Of a stretch of 64,000 bases of DNA, positions 1-12,673 are shown piece after piece. Positions within the stretch are counted from its first letter, which is position 1. Each line of letters opens with the position of its first letter. The position numbers and the translations under genes were made by a program. The notes beneath the pieces are model-generated. The model had not been told where the DNA came from. It worked only from the letters and a program-made list of their open reading frames with translations, and did not search any database. The stretch is from Zoroaster sp. YZ-2022 (lineage: Eukaryota > Echinodermata > Asteroidea > Forcipulatida > Zoroasteridae): NCBI GenBank assembly GCA_029582265.1, contig CM055819.1:30791164-30855163 (forward strand), read 5' to 3'.

Positions 1-1
1 C

Positions 2-463
2 CGTTTTTAGTTCTTTTGTGGGTAATGAAACTACATTTTGATCTTCGGTCTTATTTCGACTTCGAGATCTTTTCTCTGTATTTGAGTTCGGTGGGTTAGC
101 ATAAATGTTGGATTTTCCCACTGAAGTTTTGTCATTTAGCGGTTGCTGCTGCTGCAGTTGTTGTAGACTGTCGACAGGCAGCACCGAGTCGTCTGCAGCC
201 CACGCCATTTCCCGCTGTAATCTGAAACCAAGGGAATTTTTCTGTTGCTGTTCCAGAAGTCCACCATCATCCAACGCCACGGGAAGAACGGGCTGCCAGT
301 CCCGAGCAACTTTCTGCTCCCGAAGCCTCGGTCGCGGCCCGCCGTTGTTCTGAAATCCTTCCCCATTCTGTGGCTGCTTGCTTGAGAGGTGCAGAGCAGT
401 TATCACGGAACAGGCAAGTCCAAAGAGCAAGGTGGAGGCGATTCTTTTCAGCTTGAAGCGCAT
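2..463 (-). CDS. 5' coding part of a possible type II membrane protein (Golgi enzyme-like), cut by window edge
   Basis: Reading leftwards from an ATG at 463 the frame stays open for 154 codons to the window edge. The protein starts with a short basic tail (MRFKLKR), then a hydrophobic stretch at about residues 8-24 (IASTLLFGLACSVITAL), then a polar Gln/Asn-rich stem with a QQLQQQQ run and one N-glycosylation site (NKT). This layout is typical of Golgi glycosyltransferases and sulfotransferases, but the catalytic domain lies outside the window, so no function is named. The start has A at -3; the frame is also open upstream to a TAG near 604, so a longer N-terminus is possible. A GC-rich, CpG-containing stretch at about 540-650 lies just upstream and could be its 5' UTR or promoter. 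It is a separate gene from the polycystin, which ends 6 kb to the right. Confidence 0.5.
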   Translation of the reverse strand, partial: MRFKLKRIASTLLFGLACSVITALHLSSKQPQNGEGFQNNGGPRPRLREQKVARDWQPVLPVALDDGGLLEQQQKNSLGFRLQREMAWAADDSVLPVDSLQQLQQQQPLNDKTSVGKSNIYANPPNSNTEKRSRSRNKTEDQNVVSLPTKELKT

Positions 464-539
464 CTTGAAAATGAAAATCTTAATGATGGGCTTCTTGAAG
501 TCAGAATTGTTCCATTTTTTGGGATTCGTTTGAGCCAAA

Positions 540-650
540 CTCAAATTCGCCGCGGCAACTCCAGCTAGCGGGACAGGCGGTCCAGGCCGACCGACTCGAC
601 TGGCCTACACGCGGTCCTGCCTAGCCTCCCTCTAGGCGAAACGGTATTGG
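540..650 (-). promoter_or_regulatory. CpG-rich stretch upstream of the left-edge ORF
   Basis: This stretch is clearly richer in G+C and CpG than its AT-rich surroundings and sits directly upstream of the candidate start codon at 463. It may be the 5' UTR or proximal promoter. No TATA box or defined motif was identified. Confidence 0.25.
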
Positions 651-1647
651 ACACATTTTGACTGTGTTGCCACCATGGTTAATTTGCCATGGGCTGTGTA
701 ACAGTGGAGCACAGTCAGCGTAAATTGCTATCCACATCTAAAAAAACACACACATTTAAAACATGTTTTCCACATCCACTTGTCCAATTGCTTGTGATCG
801 GTGAGAGCAGCAACGATATCGGTCCAATATGTGGTGTACACAAATCCTACCCAAATCAAGCATGTTCCCTTTACTGCCAATCCAGCTCCAGATGGCCGGC
901 TAGGCTAGAGACTAGATCCAATGTTTATTTTATTGACAATTTGATTTCTATACGACTGTTGTATGTTTTTAAGGAATTTAAAATCATAAAAGCCAACATT
1001 ATAAATTCATCATTTTAATCTGAATATTTATAAACTGTAATTAGTTTTAATGGTATCATGGAACCCATAAAGGCCAGTCGAAAAACTTCTCGCGTCCGTA
1101 TGTGTCCTTATAAATGTTTAAAGATAATCATATTTGAAAATAGCCGTCTGGTAAACAAAAACCACTAGGGCGATAGAACGGGACACCCACTGATCTCTAT
1201 TAGTATACACCGCGGGGCTCAAACCGCGAAAGGTAAGATTGAAAAGAGGGCGTACTTGTTTGACAGTTAAATACAATACTACTGGGAACGGCTTACTTTA
1301 ATCACGGATCCCTGATACATAATATCCCTGCAAGGTTTTCCAAACAAGGCCCAACTGAACTCAATTGTACCTTTTTCAGCCAAGGTCCTACACGACTGGG
1401 TAACACAATTCTGTATTGAAATCACAAATATAACTATGCAAATCGAATCTATGTTTCATTAATCATATTTATTTCTGGCTAAAAGCATCTTCATCACATC
1501 AAGTAAAGGAAGTGTACGCTTTTAGTAATTTACCCAATTAGGCCTACATATTCATTTATAATATAAAAACTTATTTGATGTGAAGTTGATGATGTTATCA
1601 AGCATCCTTGGATAGTATTACAAATTTGAAATGGATTACGGTCGTGA

Positions 1648-1955
1648 CAAGTGGTAAGCCTTGTATTTCCCTACAAAAAATCATAAGGGGTAAGTCTTGT
1701 ACTTGTAGTTTTCCCCAGAAAATGACAAGGGGGGGGTAAGCCTTGTAGTTTTTCCCTGAAATTAACAAGGGATAAGCCTTGTAGTCTTTTCCGAATTTCA
1801 CAAGAAGTAAACCTTGTAATTTTCCCGAGAAAATGACAAGGGTTAATTATGCGTCTTGTAGTTCCCCCCCCCCCCAAAAAAAAATGACAAGAGGTGAGCC
1901 TTGTATTTTCCCCCGAAAGTCATAAGGGGGTAAGTCTTGTAGTTTGCATAAGGAG
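1648..1955. repeat. Minisatellite, unit about 36 bp, about 8 degenerate copies
   Basis: Each unit contains AAGCCTTGTAGTTTTCCC followed by a GAAAATGACAAGGG-like end. The units differ by base changes and by lengths of C, G and A runs. The frames open through it are repeat artefacts. Confidence 0.8.
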
Positions 1956-2389
1956 AGTGCTTAAGGATATCACCACGCTGGTTCGCCAGAATTTAAGTCT
2001 ACCTTTACTTCTGTTTTAAATTGTTTGTGGAAATTTTTCTAAGGCTTTTCAAACAAACTTAAATGCTTCATAAATAAAAATTGTTTTCAGTCATTGGTTT
2101 TATTTATTCTTCAGAATTGAAAATTCAATTGAAGTGAAGGTACAACTTTGGTAATTACCTGATTACAAAATCCTCTCATGAGACAACACAAACAGACATA
2201 GCCTTTCCCCCCCAAAAAAGTACCCAAACAGTAACGTTTTGCTCCAGGTGTTTTCTTTTAAAATTGTGAAATTTGAGCTGAAACGTAAGATTAAAACATA
2301 CCTTTTTAATGAAGCCTTTTTAAATAATTTTTTTTTCTCCTTTCCTTAATTGTACTTTTGATGAGAACCAAGCCAGTTAGGCTATATTC

Positions 2390-2718
2390 CTTTAATTAGT
2401 ATAGGTAGGTTAAAGGCGTCTGTCTCCGGGAAAGATCGAAACATCACCGATGCCAGTGGGGGTACATTGACATAGATCCTCCTCTGGCGGGACAGACGTA
2501 ACCCCATACTGAGGTTTGGGAGCTGGCTTGGCAACCTCATTTGTTCTGATTTAATTTTAAAAATAAAATTAAAAAAAAATGTGATTTGTCATTAATTTCT
2601 TGTTTGTATTTATATCTGTTTATTTAATGGCGTGTTTATTTTTGTTATGCACTTTTGATCATTTTTAAATGGAAACAGCGCAATAGAAATTTTTTAATTT
2701 ATTATTATTATTATTATG
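2390..2718 (+). mobile_element. 3' tail of a LINE (L2/CR1-like)
   Basis: The block ends with AAATGGAAACAGCGCAATAG, an A/T-rich spacer, and a TTA trinucleotide tail, the typical 3' end of L2/CR1-type retroposons in animals. No coding part is attached. Confidence 0.4.
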
Positions 2719-2744
2719 AAACATTCACATGTTTGTTGTTTAAT

Positions 2745-2985
2745 GTGTATTTTCTTTCAAGAAAGAAAGCATACTCATAGAAGCAGTTTTGCCAACATTA
2801 CCAATGTTGTACCTTCCCTTCAATGTATATCTTGATTCAAAGAGAGTAAGCATACTCATAGAAGCAGTTTTGCCAACATTACCAATGTTGTACATTCCCT
2901 TCAATGTATATCTTGATTCTAAGAAAGAAAGCATACTCATAGAAGCAGTTTTGCAAGCATTACCAATGTTGTACCAACCCCAGTT
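2745..2985 (+). repeat. 81-bp tandem repeat, array A (about 3 units)
   Basis: Units start AGCATACTCATAGAAGCAGT at 2768, 2849 and 2930, an exact 81-bp step. It is the same unit as the arrays near 16.4, 30.9 and 47.6 kb, in the same orientation. This array lies outside the polycystin gene. Confidence 0.92.
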
Positions 2986-3392
2986 TGTAAGTTAGACAAT
3001 GTCATTAACTTAAAACAATAGCCTAAACCTTGTTACTATTGAGATATAAGTGGCAAGTCTTTTTTCCATGTTTTGTTTATCTGTTTTTCAGTCCCAGACT
3101 CGGTCATAAACTTGAACTCTAAGACTTTTTTTTTTTTTCATTTTAATCATATAACTAAGATCATTTCTATAGAACAGCTTAATCTAGCTATGGCAATTAT
3201 TCACGAATGACTAAATATAAGTGGTTTTATTCATTTACTTAATTAAACATACTAAACTCTTAGCTGACAGGTTTAATAGTTTTAGAATTGCACAATTTTT
3301 CCCCACAAATAATAGTTAAGGTTGGTTTGAAAATTGGGTGTTTTGTTTTGGAGAAAGTATAACTTATTTTGAAAAAAAAAATGAACTACATA

Positions 3393-3662
3393 TACTGAGA
3401 CGCAATAGAAACTTACCACTTGTTTTGGAATAGCATAAAATTGAAATGGTTCAAAATAAGACAACACAACAATTTGGATTAGAAATGTTGGCATTTTATT
3501 GAGGAAATGTCCACGTTTTGTCCACTGTACTCGATCCCATCTGTATCCACTTCACCGCGAAACGTCAGAGGGTCACGTTGCCAAAATAAGTGCACATATT
3601 ACATTTGTGCATTGTGATTACTGATAATTTAAGGTCGAAAAAGTTTCTATTGCGTCTCAGTA
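3393..3662. mobile_element. Tc1/mariner-type MITE, 270 bp
   Basis: The terminal inverted repeats are TACTGAGACGCAATAGAAAC at each end, flanked by TA on both sides. There is no coding capacity. The TA duplication points to the Tc1/mariner superfamily. Confidence 0.82.
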
Positions 3663-3764
3663 TATATAGCCATCAGGAAGAAATGCTCCAAAACATTTTG
3701 GTAATTTTCTATGCATTTTACAGTAAGTGGAAATCACTTGTCCAGCGGGGGATGTGTTCATAAC

Positions 3765-4249
3765 CAGCGGCGTAGCCACGGGGGGGCCTGGGGGGGCACG
3801 TGCCCCCCACAAATTTCCAGTGCCCCCCCACGAAAAATCCTCATAGTGCCCCAAAAAACAGAAAAGATAAAGAAAAGGGAAAAAAAAACATACCCAAGGG
3901 CGCAACCATGTGTTGAAAGTTGGGGGGTCCAAAGCAGCCAATAGCAACGTGATCCGCGGGCGATCGAAGCGAGCACGCCACTAGCAGCTGGGGTCTTGGT
4001 TCAATATCACGTATTTCAGCGTGTTGATGGAAGTGTTGCATAATTGTGATGTCATGAATGACATTACTAGGATCATGTATACATAAAATACCAAAATGTT
4101 CCAGAAGTTGGGGAGGTCTACATAAAAGTAGGGGCGGTCGTGACCCCCGACCCCCCAGTGGTTGCGCCCTTGCCCATACCCCCTGGGCCCCCCCCCCCCA
4201 CTGAACAGCAATGTGCCCCCCCACTGAAAAAGTCCTGGCTACGCCGCTG
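3765..4249. mobile_element. hAT-type non-autonomous element, 485 bp
   Basis: The ends are CAGCGGCGTAGCCA and its complement, flanked by a perfect 8-bp duplication TTCATAAC (3757-3764 and 4250-4257). The 8-bp duplication and the CAG...CTG ends are diagnostic of hAT elements. The interior is G/C-run rich and non-coding. Confidence 0.92.
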
Positions 4250-4392
4250 TTCATAACCAACCCCACCTCCAACCAATAAATGCTTTGAGTTAATTATTTA
4301 TAGTGACATTATAATACTGGTACTTCTCTGTATATTTACATTATACTATTTGAAGATTTCACAAATTTTCCACTTAATTTAATTACGGCCCC

Positions 4393-4763
4393 AAAAAACA
4401 AAAACTCCAGTTTCTGGTCTCCGGATGCGTCGCCTCAGACCCACGCGTCAGCATTTTTCATTTTCTGTTGTTTTTTTGCTATGAAACGATGTCCAATTGC
4501 AGCCAAAATTGCTGGATCAATTGGAATTCTGCAGTGCTGTGCTTTAAATGACGTTTTCACATTGGGGTATGAAAGTCTACCCGATTTGTGAGGCCTCTCT
4601 TAGCCAGCATACTTTGTACATGGGAAATTTGGTCCCTGCGTATACAATGTATCACGTATTTCCCTGTTTGCCCCCCAAAAAAGATGGCTGAATATTTTTT
4701 TAAATGGCTGAAAATTTTTAAAAATGACCCGATGACCAGAAACCAGAGACTTTTTTGGGCCGA
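4393..4763. mobile_element. Foldback repeat family E, copy 1
   Basis: The ends carry inverted copies of a CAGTTTCTGGTC / GACCAGAAACC sequence. The body contains AGCCAAAATTGCTGGATC and CATACTTTGTACATGGGAAA. Related copies lie at 10380-10660, 30000-30605 (interrupted), 39100-39440 and 62387-62718. Confidence 0.7.
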
Positions 4764-4979
4764 ATGGTACTATGGTTTCTTTATCTTAAACATATAAGGG
4801 TGATAAATTACTTACTTAAATATACACGAACCTACTTAAACTTGACATAATAATGATTAAAACTTGTCTATTCATAATGCTACAACAGATTCAACTACTT
4901 TAGATATTAATCTGTAACATAAAATATTCAGAGGTAAGGCTTTGAACTCTACTCCATTTTGTCCGTCCATACTTAAAGC

Positions 4980-5574
4980 ATTTTATTTGTGTTTATGTGT
5001 TTTTGTGTGTATGTATGTGTGTGTTTCTATAATCGCTACCTTGTGGAGTCCTATAACAAAAGGGATAGGCAAGAACAATTGGTCTCCACACGGTAATTCT
5101 AAAGGACTCCGTGCTCCACAAGGAAATTTGTGTACAAACCCTATGAGAAATTGTAAAAAGTACAGGGACAAAGGAAAGAACAATAGATGTCTCCACAAAC
5201 ATGCATATTTGAGAGTGGGTGTGGGTGTGTGTGTGTGTGTGTGTGTGTGTAGGCACTGGCAAGGTTGTGGGGACTTATAACAAAAGGGAATGCAAGAACG
5301 AGTGTCTGTGGGGACATTTTCCTGTCCCCACAACGTTTTCGGTCCCCACAACTGTGTCTAATAGAACGAACAAAGGAATACCCACAAATCAATGTGCGTG
5401 AGGGTGTGTGGGTGTGTGTGTGAACGTACACACCATTCGTTGTGGGGTCCAAAACACAATAGAACAATTGGACCCCACAAGGTAACTATAGAAAATCTTG
5501 TACCCCACAGGAGAATTATAAGGAAAAGGGATAATAGAACGAACAAAGGGATACCCCACAAATCAATGTGCGTG

Positions 5575-5609
<35 letters not shown>

Positions 5610-5990
5610 GCACTGGCAAGGTTGTGGGGACTTATAACAAAAGGGAATGCAAGAACGAGTGTCTGTGGGGACATTTTCCTGTCCCCACAACGTTTTCGGT
5701 CCCCACAACTGTGTCTAATAGCGAGTGTATATCCCCACAATTACGGTGCGTGACTGTGTGTGTTTGTCTGTGTGTGTGTGTCTTATTTTCGCTCTCTTGT
5801 GGAGTCCTATAACAAAAGGGAAATGCAAGAACAATTGGTCTCCACAGGGGAATTCTAAAGGACTCAGTGCTCCACAAGGAAATTTGTGTACAAATCCTAT
5901 GGGAAATTGTTAAGTACAGGGACAAAGGAAAGAACAATAGTGGTCTCCACAAGGATGCAAAAATGAGAATGTGTGTGGGTGTGTATGTAT
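4980..5990. repeat. GT-linked minisatellite cluster
   Basis: Blocks of 110-170 bp containing motifs such as TTGTGGGGTCCAAAACACAA or GTCCCCACAACGTTTTCGG are separated by (GT)n runs. Two related block types alternate, and the outer blocks (near 5040-5180 and 5800-5950) also match each other. One block type recurs as an array at 40030-41075. Confidence 0.85.
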
Positions 5991-6299
5991 TTATGTATTT
6001 AATCCTTTTTGACTTTGAGAAAGAACCTGCAAGGTTCAAAACATAAGGCCAATAACCATTATTTTGTCCGTTTGTCCTACTGTATGTGTCTTGTCTTCTG
6101 CTCAACTACTTGCTTTCTATGTTTCTTGTCCATTGTATTCTGTTTGTTTTATATAAGGCATCTGCATCTACACAAGCCATCAATACTTATTTTGTCTTGC
6201 TCCATTGCACGTAATTCCCTTGTTAATTTAATATGTATCTACAAAATGTCTTAATTTCCTTCATGAAAGTGTGGAAATAAATGTAATTTTGCATTGAAC

Positions 6300-6576
6300 T
6301 GAATATCTGTTTTGAATTGTTTCATCCTTCAGATGCTTTAAACATTTTTACCTAGGTACTTGTTGATAGTCCCACAATATATACATCAAGTATGCATTAC
6401 ATTTCTTATCTAGATTTACATTTTCTGTCCATATTTGTTGATGGAAACATATCAAATATAATATAATAATATAGTCTGCATTTCCTTACTACATTTCCTA
6501 CGTAGATTTACATTATGTTCATATTTGTTGATATAAATCAAGTCTAGATATGCGTCAGGGGAAACTCAGATCCCAC
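6300..6576 (-). other. Probable 3' UTR of the polycystin gene with an imperfect duplication
   Basis: Downstream of the stop codon two similar blocks of about 70 bp (near 6385-6447 and 6475-6540) share TAGATTTACATT and CATATTTGTTGATG/ATA. No AATAAA in gene sense was seen close to the stop, so the 3' end is undefined. Confidence 0.35.
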
Positions 6577-6888
6577 CTACACCGAGATCGTCTTCTTCTT
6601 TGTAATCTTCTTCTTTTTCTTTCCGTCATGTCCCATTCCTCTGATGACGTCGTCAAAGCTCTCATTATTGAAGTATATCTTCGAGATTGAGTTGAGCAGT
6701 TGGTCCACTTTCTCCGGGAACTCATCCATGATGTCGGGTTCCCTCTTCGGGCCGTCCTCATCGTCCGGTTTCTTGCCGTCTCCGAGGGTCGGTGGCTTCC
6801 CGAGTCCGGTCCAAAGCTTGAGGCGTCTGATCATGAAGTCCACCATCTCAAACTCATTGGATTGCTTGGAGAGGTCATTATTCACAAC
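6577..6888 (-). CDS. Polycystin gene exon 32: cytosolic C-terminus and stop
   Basis: It encodes residues 2187-2289. [20 protein letters not shown] is a conserved amphipathic helix after the last TM. A D/G/P-rich linker follows, then a second helix, and a lysine-rich tail ([14 protein letters not shown]) before TAG at 6579-6577. The acceptor is TCTTACAG. Confidence 0.93.
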   Translation of the reverse strand, partial: VVNNDLSKQSNEFEMVDFMIRRLKLWTGLGKPPTLGDGKKPDDEDGPKREPDIMDEFPEKVDQLLNSISKIYFNNESFDDVIRGMGHDGKKKKKITKKKTISV

Positions 6889-9800
6889 CTGTAAGACCAG
6901 ACAAATTTTTATCCGACTCATTCTGTGATTTTTCAGGGGAAAAAATACTTACTCTCCTCCCCTTAAAATTCTTCAAACCCCCCTCCCCAATTCAGCGATT
7001 TTTAAGGTGTTTACTGTCACTGAAGTCAGTCGGCAAATTGGCTTCCACACCTCCTCAAAGATTATACTTTCACTACAGGAGCTGTTTAGCTGGTAAACCA
7101 GACAATTTTTAAAAAGAAGTCCTGTGAAAATGTTCACCAAGAAAATATTTTTTATTGAGGTCAAAGAACAACTACCTCTTCTGTCTTTTAAGGGTAAAAA
7201 AAGGGGTGAAATATTTCAATGTTAAACACCTTTTTTGTTTTAGTTTATTATGAAATGTCAATATATTCTTGCAGTTGATTTTTAAGACGACAAAATGAAA
7301 CAATCAACAAAAAACATACCTTGAATTAAGGCTGGGTACCCGGATACCCGACCGAAACTGTTGTTACCCAGTTCCATTTTTTCGGTTCCAATTACCCGTA
7401 GATGATATTTAAAAATTTTGACTGAACATTTAAGCCATACAAATGGAAGTCTCCGATTTTTTGTTAACTTGTTTTGTTTGGGAAATGGGATGCAAGTCGT
7501 TTTTAATATAGAGGCCTGAAATTATTACAGTAAGTCCACATTTATTATGACTTTAATAAAACTTCATATGTTCATATTGGTTATTTTACACATTCGGGAG
7601 TATTTATTGTTTATGAGTACCCGGGTATCCGAAGATATCCAATTTCGAATATCCGCTTCCCAAAATATCTGAAAACACACATCCCTTACCTTGAATGATT
7701 CATTGACGATAGTGAGGAACATATTAATCAGAATGTAGGTCATCGATCCCATGAAGAGGAAAAATAAGAGAGGTCCAAAAAAGGGATCGGCAATATACAA
7801 CTCCTCAAACTTAAACTTGCCCAAGATGGCCGAGATCAGATCCTCACAGGTGAAGATGAAGTCAGAGAAGTCGTACACCTGAGGGACGAGTTTAAAAAAA
7901 GAAAGAAAAGATGCTCATCAAATGATTGCATGCAAAATGGTAGTTTGCACATCATGTAATCCAAATAATACCTGACACATACCAAAGACTAAAAAGGTAT
8001 AAATGAAATTTCCAATTGACCTTCCGCCTTGTTGTGACATAGCAATACCCCGAAGACAACAATATGAAAGTTAGCGTAATACTTTGACGTCTTATTTACT
8101 TTTGCACATTGCAATGGATTGAGCATTGTTTCTTTAGCCGTGTACATGATTCTTCTGTGATAGGTCAATAATAATAATGGAGGCATTTTTAAAGCACTCT
8201 TACACAAGGTATCACAGTGCTGTACATTATTACCCCTGCTCATCAGGCGCATAAATCATTCCTGAAACCATCTCAGCTCCCTGGGGAGTATACAGCTCAA
8301 TTGCTGCCATTTCGGCGCATATATGGCTAATCAAACACAACAACCAACTCTGCCCTCACAGGTACCCATTTACTCCTGGGTGGAGAGAAGCAATTATGGT
8401 AAAGTGTCTTGCTCAAGGACACAAGCACCACGGTCGCAGTCAGGATTTGAGCTCACATACTGATGACTCAGCCATCAGAACACAAATCCGATGCACTAAA
8501 CTGCTCGGCCATGGCACTCCATACAATAAGTCTTGATAACTAGGACAAATTAAATGCAATCTTCTTTTTCAAACAATGATTTGAATACTTTTGCAAAGCT
8601 TATCCATTAGTACCTTAGTAACAAAATAACAATGCTAGGACTATTTCTTTTCTCCAGCTCCAGGCTCAAGTCTAGCTTGTCATTAACATAGTTAAAGGAG
8701 GAGGGCCAAAGTCCTGGTACAGCCAAGCCTTAGAGAAGCCTGGCCAGGGCCAGACTTTAGTAATGAATACATCTCAAATAGCTCTTATTGTTAACACAGA
8801 CTTGACTGATACTTCAGCTGTCTTTTGTTCACAACTGCAGCCATTATAATGAGCTCTACTTGCCTGGGGGCTAGGCCTTCCAGAAGCCCAGATTAGGTTT
8901 ATTGGCAGGTACTGTATTGTTGCAGGACTCACAAACGACAGATTAGGAGGCCGGGTAGCCCAGGCCAGGCCAGGCTTCTGAAAGGCATGGCTGTACCAAG
9001 ACTTTGGCCCTCCTCCCTAAAAACAAAAAAAATATGAGTGTATGATACTCACAGATTGGTTGAAGACCCGGTAGAAGGCAATAGCAAATGCAAAGAACAC
9101 AATGCCAAACATGATGCTGAAGTACATCAGGTCTGAAGAGCAGTTCTGGATGGTGCTTGAGAGGACGCCGATGCGACGGTTGAACCGCAGCAGCTTCAGA
9201 AACTTCAGCGTTGCGAGGAACACGATGAATCCCAACATGTAACCGAGGAGTGCATTCCAGTAGGCCACATACTGAAGCTTGATGTAGTGATAACCACCCG
9301 TTTTCAACTGATCAATCAGACCACTAGTGATGTACATCCGGTAGAAGTATACCACAGCCGCAGCAATAGAGAACACAATGATACCGCACTCGGTCCAGTT
9401 CCAGAAATCATTCAGGTACTGTCTCTTCTCCCGACGTGCATTCCTCAACTCCTTGACAATGAAGAAGGCGATGAAACAGAAGAAGATGACCTCACAAATG
9501 ATTCGGACGAGTCCAAAACCCTGTGAGTAGGTCAGGAGTCGGATGATGTCCACCCGTTGCATGGTCTCGGCAGCACCTGTCGGCAGAAACTCAACCACGA
9601 ATTCCACAACTCCAAACAGATTCACCTGGGGATTGTAACAAGAGAACTCAAGGAACACACCTCGTGTGTACTTATCGATCCACGTCTCATTGTACAACCT
9701 CTGGAGTATGTGACGCATTTGATTCTGTGCACTGTGAAGTACGACCACATACCCACCCCCAAGATACAACGCATGTCTGCCTAAGAATGGATAGCCATCC

Positions 9801-12634
9801 AACTCGTCTGCCTCGACGTAACGATAGTTCTCTGCTATATCGCCAGGGTTGAGAGTAGAATTGATAGTTCTCCAGCCGCTACCATAATCCTGTGTGTCTT
9901 CATTGAAGACACTATATTCCTCGTTACACTCTGGAATAATGGCCTGGAATTTTTCATGCACATCGCACATACCTGTGGAGAAAGTCAAAGAGAAGGTATG
10001 ACATTGTTAACCAGTTTGCGTCGGAGGCCGTGTATACACGTAATTTTGTTTTTGCACCACGGATCGGAGAGCATCTAAACACGCCACAGGAGACTCTGGA
10101 AAATTTGTATGCATGCTCGGTTCAGCCATGCGTGCACGGTGACATGCTCGGAAGTGGCGGCCACCCGCTGTGGAAGCTTCCATTCACGGTGTGTGTGGGA
10201 AAAAGAAACCCGCCACAGGGGCCCAGAAAAACTGTTTTATTCCCAACGCGAACTGGTTAAAACCCTCCTTCTAGAAGAGAGGTATTTTGGGAGGCCATCT
10301 GATACTCCATATATCCACACCCCTGTGGTCTATTGAGGTGCCATATGACAGGTCACTTTATTGCTTGTTGCAGTACATTTTGTTTGGTAACCTTTTTTTT
10401 TTTGCCAATCAGTGAAATACGCGATACATGTATATGCGGTTATTGGAACCAGACTAAATTTCCCCATACATGAAGTATGGTAGCTATTAAGAGAGGCCGA
10501 AAATTTAAAACACAGCATGGTACAATTCAAATCGATCCAGCAATTTTGGCTGTAATTTTGATATATCGTTTCATAGCAAATAAAAAAAAAACTAAAAATG
10601 CCAACGTGCGGATCTGAGGCAATGTGTGCGGAGACCAGAAACTAGATCCTTTTTTTGTTTTTTTGGGGGGCCTAAGTTGGGATAGTGCTAGTAGTCCATT
10701 TCCTAGACACCGTAATCAGCTGCAGCAAATTGCGGCTCACAGCTACCATTGTAATTAATTGTGTAGACCAATGGAGTGTTGGGATAATTATTCTCTAGCG
10801 AAAGAGTATTTTGTGCAGAAAAGTATCATAGCAGAGCAAATGGCAATATGCGTGGGGTGTTCAGGCCTACACAGCACAGCACAGTCGGGCACGTAGCCAG
10901 AAAAACTCTGCTCCCCCGTTTAAAGGTAAAATATTTTCGCTGTTGTGCAATTTTTAAATTTTTTATTTGAAAAAGAAAAGAGCACCTGAGCAGTGTGTTA
11001 TTTCTGAATACTATATCATTTGGGATTCAGCGGGGTAGGCACAAAGAGGGAGGGGGAATTTGGTATCCACCCCCGACCCTCTTTTTGTATTACTTTGCAT
11101 ATTCATTAAATATAACTGGTTAAGATAACTGGTTAAGACGTCTGCACTAGTAAGCAGGAGGTCGTGGGTTCGAATCCCGCTCGAGTAGCCTGTGAATTTT
11201 TTTTCACAGACACTCGAAAAGCACTGAGTATGCAGTGCTATACACACGTCGGTGTAGGGAAAAATTAAATCAATATAACTGTTGGTGTGCCTCCCCTTTT
11301 TTGGCAGCATGTTCCTCCCACTTTCTTTGGCCACTCCCACTTTCTTTGAATTCAATTCGATTGTCATGTTCACCTGGTTTGACTCGAACCTGTCGCAACA
11401 CCACCTTGCCGAGGATGTACGACTGACGATCACCAAAGTAACCTTCTTGGTTTGGGTCCGATTGGCCATTATACCACTTTCCTGCATAGAGGTTTGGGAT
11501 CAAACCGGTATCCACCCATTGCCAAAAGCGTTTCACACCATTGATCTGGCCAAAAAAAAAAAAAAATTTATTTAAAATTTGTTATAAAGACCTTTATTTA
11601 ACTTGCAAATATTGAACAGCATTTTGTATCAGCGGCAAAAAAAGGCAACCGTGATTGGCAACAGGAATGCATTGTTTGTATTCATTCCAATGTGACGTCT
11701 GTCTCCGGAGGATAGAAATTAATTTTGGAAATTATTTTACTAATTTTACGAAAACGAGAGCACCAAAGACAGAAATATTTCAAGGGATGTTTGATACCGT
11801 CAATAACTTTAAACCAAAGTAAACTGTTTGTAAATCTGTGATCATTTATGTGTATTACCAGTAGTTTAAAGTGGCTTTAAAGGGGCAGTGTCGTCATGAT
11901 GAAAGCAGACTTACAACAGGGCATGGAATCGGTGTCCTAGTTTAAGATGAGCACAGTAATTGAAAATTACTGGCTCATTTATGCAGCAGCAACAGTAATA
12001 TGACCTTATCATGTGGGGTATTATTTTCAGTCACTGAGTTAATCTGAAACTAGCACTCTGATTCCATGCCCTGTTGATCGTGATGATACTGTCCCTTTAG
12101 GTACTTTTAATGTTAGAGAAAACAGGAATTGTTATGTTGAATTTGGAAATTTGAAATAAAACCAGAAAAAAACATTTTTGGGTTGTTTTCTTCAAAACAT
12201 GAGCGTCTTTTTTCACAGGATAGTTTTATGATACATTATTACATTATCATGTGACCTTATCATGTGGGGTATTATGACACTCTGATTCCATGCCCTATTG
12301 ATCGTGACAATATTACCCCTTTAAGGGGGATCCCCAATATGCCATATAAACAGTAGAACAATTCCAAAAAACAAACCGTTGCAAAATTGTTCTTTCCATC
12401 TGCGTTGTCCAATACTTGGGTGTAATGGTCTTTCATGTAGAAGGCATAAGGGTCGATATTGCTGTAACTGACAACGATGAGGGTCCACAGGAATATGATA
12501 TAGAAACAGATTTCTCTCAGGATGTTGTACATCTTCAGCTCCTTAATCCGTTGCTCTCGAAGTCGCTCCATCTCAGCTGTGTCTGGTTGTTTGTAAGAGC
12601 TCTTCTGCTGCATTGGAGAGGCTGCAGAATGATG

Positions 12635-12673
<39 letters not shown>

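Noticed and set aside
689..1018. 109-codon plus-strand frame
   Set aside because: Low-complexity composition, no domain, no supporting splice sites.
2740..2995. Open frames of 60-130 codons through the 81-bp arrays (also at 16.3, 30.9, 47.7 and 48.1 kb)
   Set aside because: The repeat length is a multiple of three, so frames on both strands stay open; they have no start context or similarity to known proteins.
3841..4272. 143-codon minus-strand frame
   Set aside because: It lies inside the hAT element and is built on G/C runs.
4942..6105. Frames with His-Thr or Cys-Val runs near 5 kb and 40 kb
   Set aside because: They are translations of (GT)n and its linked minisatellite units.
11130..11190. 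A possible functional tRNA gene
   Set aside because: It has a good B box but a damaged A box and acceptor stem, and it belongs to a dispersed SINE family.
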